A DNA stretch of 64,000 nt from Bombus terrestris (lineage: Eukaryota > Arthropoda > Insecta > Hymenoptera > Apidae): NCBI RefSeq assembly GCF_910591885.1, contig NC_063269.1, positions 1,364,001-1,428,000 of the forward strand, read 5' to 3'. The notes below the pieces were generated by a model. The model did no database searches. It saw only the letters and a list, made by a program, of their open reading frames with translations, and was not told the DNA's origin. The first letter of the stretch is position 1; each line of letters starts with the position of its first letter. Below are positions 62,501-64,000 of the stretch, piece after piece. The position numbers and the translations under genes are program-made.

Positions 62501-64000
62501 TACGGTTTCTTGTCCATAGAGATACAATACTAATCGCAAGGTTCAAGGATGAAAAGAGAAAGATTTCTTATTGTTAGTCTTTCGAAGATTTCTTTTTGCC
62601 GCTGGTAACGAGATTGCACTTTATTCGAATATTTAGATTAAGATTAATTTGTAAAATATTTAGACGAAGAAGTAATATTCGACCTGAATCGATTAAACCC
62701 TCAGGGTTCATCGAAGAACGTTTGAATACGAACGAGAATTACTTAGGGAAATTAGTTGATTAACAAGACAGGAACTTTAACGCTATCCTTCGGTTACGAT
62801 ATAACGTAACACGTAATAAATCATTCAGATAAATCTTTCCGATGGTTTTAAAACATCCCTCGTAGGTGTTGCAGCCCTCGACCCGTGAACAAAATCGCTA
62901 TAAAAATTCATGCGCGATTGACACCGTTGTTTAACGTAATTTCAGATAACGCTTACATAATCTATCGCAGCTGTTTGCATGCTCGTGTGAAAACCCGTAC
63001 TGGACTCGGCCAGTTTGCTAATTATCGCATAATCTAAAGCGAGCAACTCGCGTGCAAAGCAAAACTGGCTTAATGAGTCCCCCGAGAAAAGTAGAAAAGA
63101 ATCAAGGACGATCGTTGGATCGAACACTGACAACTTGGCTCTGACATTTTCGTTGCTCGAGACGAAGAAAACCCCTGTGTTTCGTCGTGATTCTCCATCG
63201 TCTTTTTTCCATGTTATCTCTCGGAAAACCTAACCGTTCGATTAAAGAAGAAGAAAAGTCACGATCGAATCTTCTTTTGACCATGGCGAGGTATCGAGAC
63301 GAGACGAAGAAGCCCGGAAACAACGTCGAGTAGGACAATTTAACGTTATCGAGAGTCTGATTTTGTGCGAACGAACGAACTGTGAGATTCGAGTTTCCGC
63401 GAGATGCCTGTTTCGAGTTCGAACGGTCCATTTGTACCGCGGAGAAGTTTCCCTAAATCTGCTAAGGAATCGGCTAGACTCGGTTTCCTTCGTTCTCTTT
63501 CCGCACGCAGTCGCGATAAATTTCGTTATCGGAAATGTACAGAAACTTTCCAACAACTTTCAAATTATCGTCTTACTTCCGGCAATCAACAGTCGTCGGA
63601 TTATTACACGAACGTTCTTCCACCGAGAAAAGTATTTGAGCATAAACTTGGTTCTGTGTAATTTGTATAAATTAACTTGTCACGCACTTCTACGTTCGTT
63701 TAATGATAATTTAAGTGGCTTATAAAGTAACAATTTTCTATCGCCATAAAAAAAGGAAACGTAACGTAACGCTAAAGCATGGATTACAAAACATTTAAAG
63801 TTAAATCTGTTACGGGCTTCCAATTTCCGCAGTTGAATCTCGTTCTTTTTAATAAACGAAGAGTCTTTTAACCATCTGTCTGCAAACTTATTTTTACCGA
63901 CGTCGTTTGCATACTGGGTCGTTCAAGTTCACGCAGTCTTTTTCTAGGTTTCTGTGTTCTAAAAGATCCAAAAAAATTCTTGATAGCTGTTGCAAGTTTG
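54613..64000. other. Right-end region without supported genes
   Basis: Nine kilobases with only short open frames of no recognisable family. Contains a (CT)n microsatellite at about 59,544-59,592. The stretch 60,480-60,800 (GC-richer, several short GAGACTGA-type motifs) may be decayed repeat DNA, but no ends could be defined. Confidence 0.4.
59544..59592. repeat. (CT)n microsatellite
   Basis: Nearly pure CT dinucleotide run with one or two interruptions, the longest dinucleotide repeat in the window. Confidence 0.9.

Noticed and set aside
1..64000. CRISPR arrays, bacterial operons, tRNA or rRNA genes, transposase or reverse-transcriptase genes
   Set aside because: None seen on either strand; the repeats present are simple sequence, MITE-like or local duplications, though short tRNA-like sequences could escape reading by eye.

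Overview
This is a eukaryotic nuclear window from an insect, most likely a hymenopteran and plausibly a bee. That placement is inference: it rests on the gene families (Ir25a, nonA/NONO, an insect alpha2-type octopamine receptor, LETM1), small GT-AG introns, AT-rich introns, CpG-rich intergenic DNA and many short (GA)n/(TA)n/poly-T tracts. No bacterial operon, CRISPR array, tRNA or rRNA was recognised.

Layout. The left edge holds one exon of Letm1 (minus strand, runs off the window). At 3.7-5.9 kb is a four-exon plus-strand gene for a 568-aa protein with a CCDC43/PWI-like N-terminus, preceded by a short uORF whose stop overlaps the main start. Its long A-rich 3' tail meets, tail to tail, the co-receptor gene Ir25a (minus, 8.2-12.2 kb, five coding exons, 923 aa). 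Ir25a is head to head with nonA (plus, 13.9-18.5 kb, eight coding exons including a 20-nt microexon, 508 aa). At 27.9-30.5 kb lies a second, divergent Ir25a-type gene (plus, four exons, 476 aa) that has no amino-terminal domain and an altered pore-helix motif. At 44.7-46.0 kb is an Octalpha2R-type octopamine receptor with its whole coding region in one exon (minus, 402 aa). From 46 to 64 kb I see no convincing coding exon.

The most striking structure is not a conventional gene. About 840 bp covering the Ir25a promoter, 5'UTR, exon 1 and the start of intron 1 (12,854-12,017) recurs in inverted orientation at 30,890-31,731, just 3' of the Ir25a-like paralogue. In that copy exon 1 is dead (ATG to ATC, net frame change, GT to GC splice donor), but the upstream non-coding part is still about three-quarters identical by eye. 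This implies at least two duplication events around Ir25a.

Other structure: a 182-bp piggyBac-type MITE with TTAA flanks (23.2 kb), two ACAG...CTGT-ended MITE candidates (16.8 kb in a nonA intron; 50.4 kb), a foldback at 22.57 kb, and a 280-bp tandem duplication interrupted by a ~320-bp insertion (53.7-54.6 kb). Functionally, Ir25a and its paralogue belong to chemosensory/thermo-hygrosensory signalling, the octopamine receptor to aminergic neuromodulation, nonA to nuclear RNA metabolism and Letm1 to mitochondrial ion homeostasis; nothing suggests they act in one pathway.
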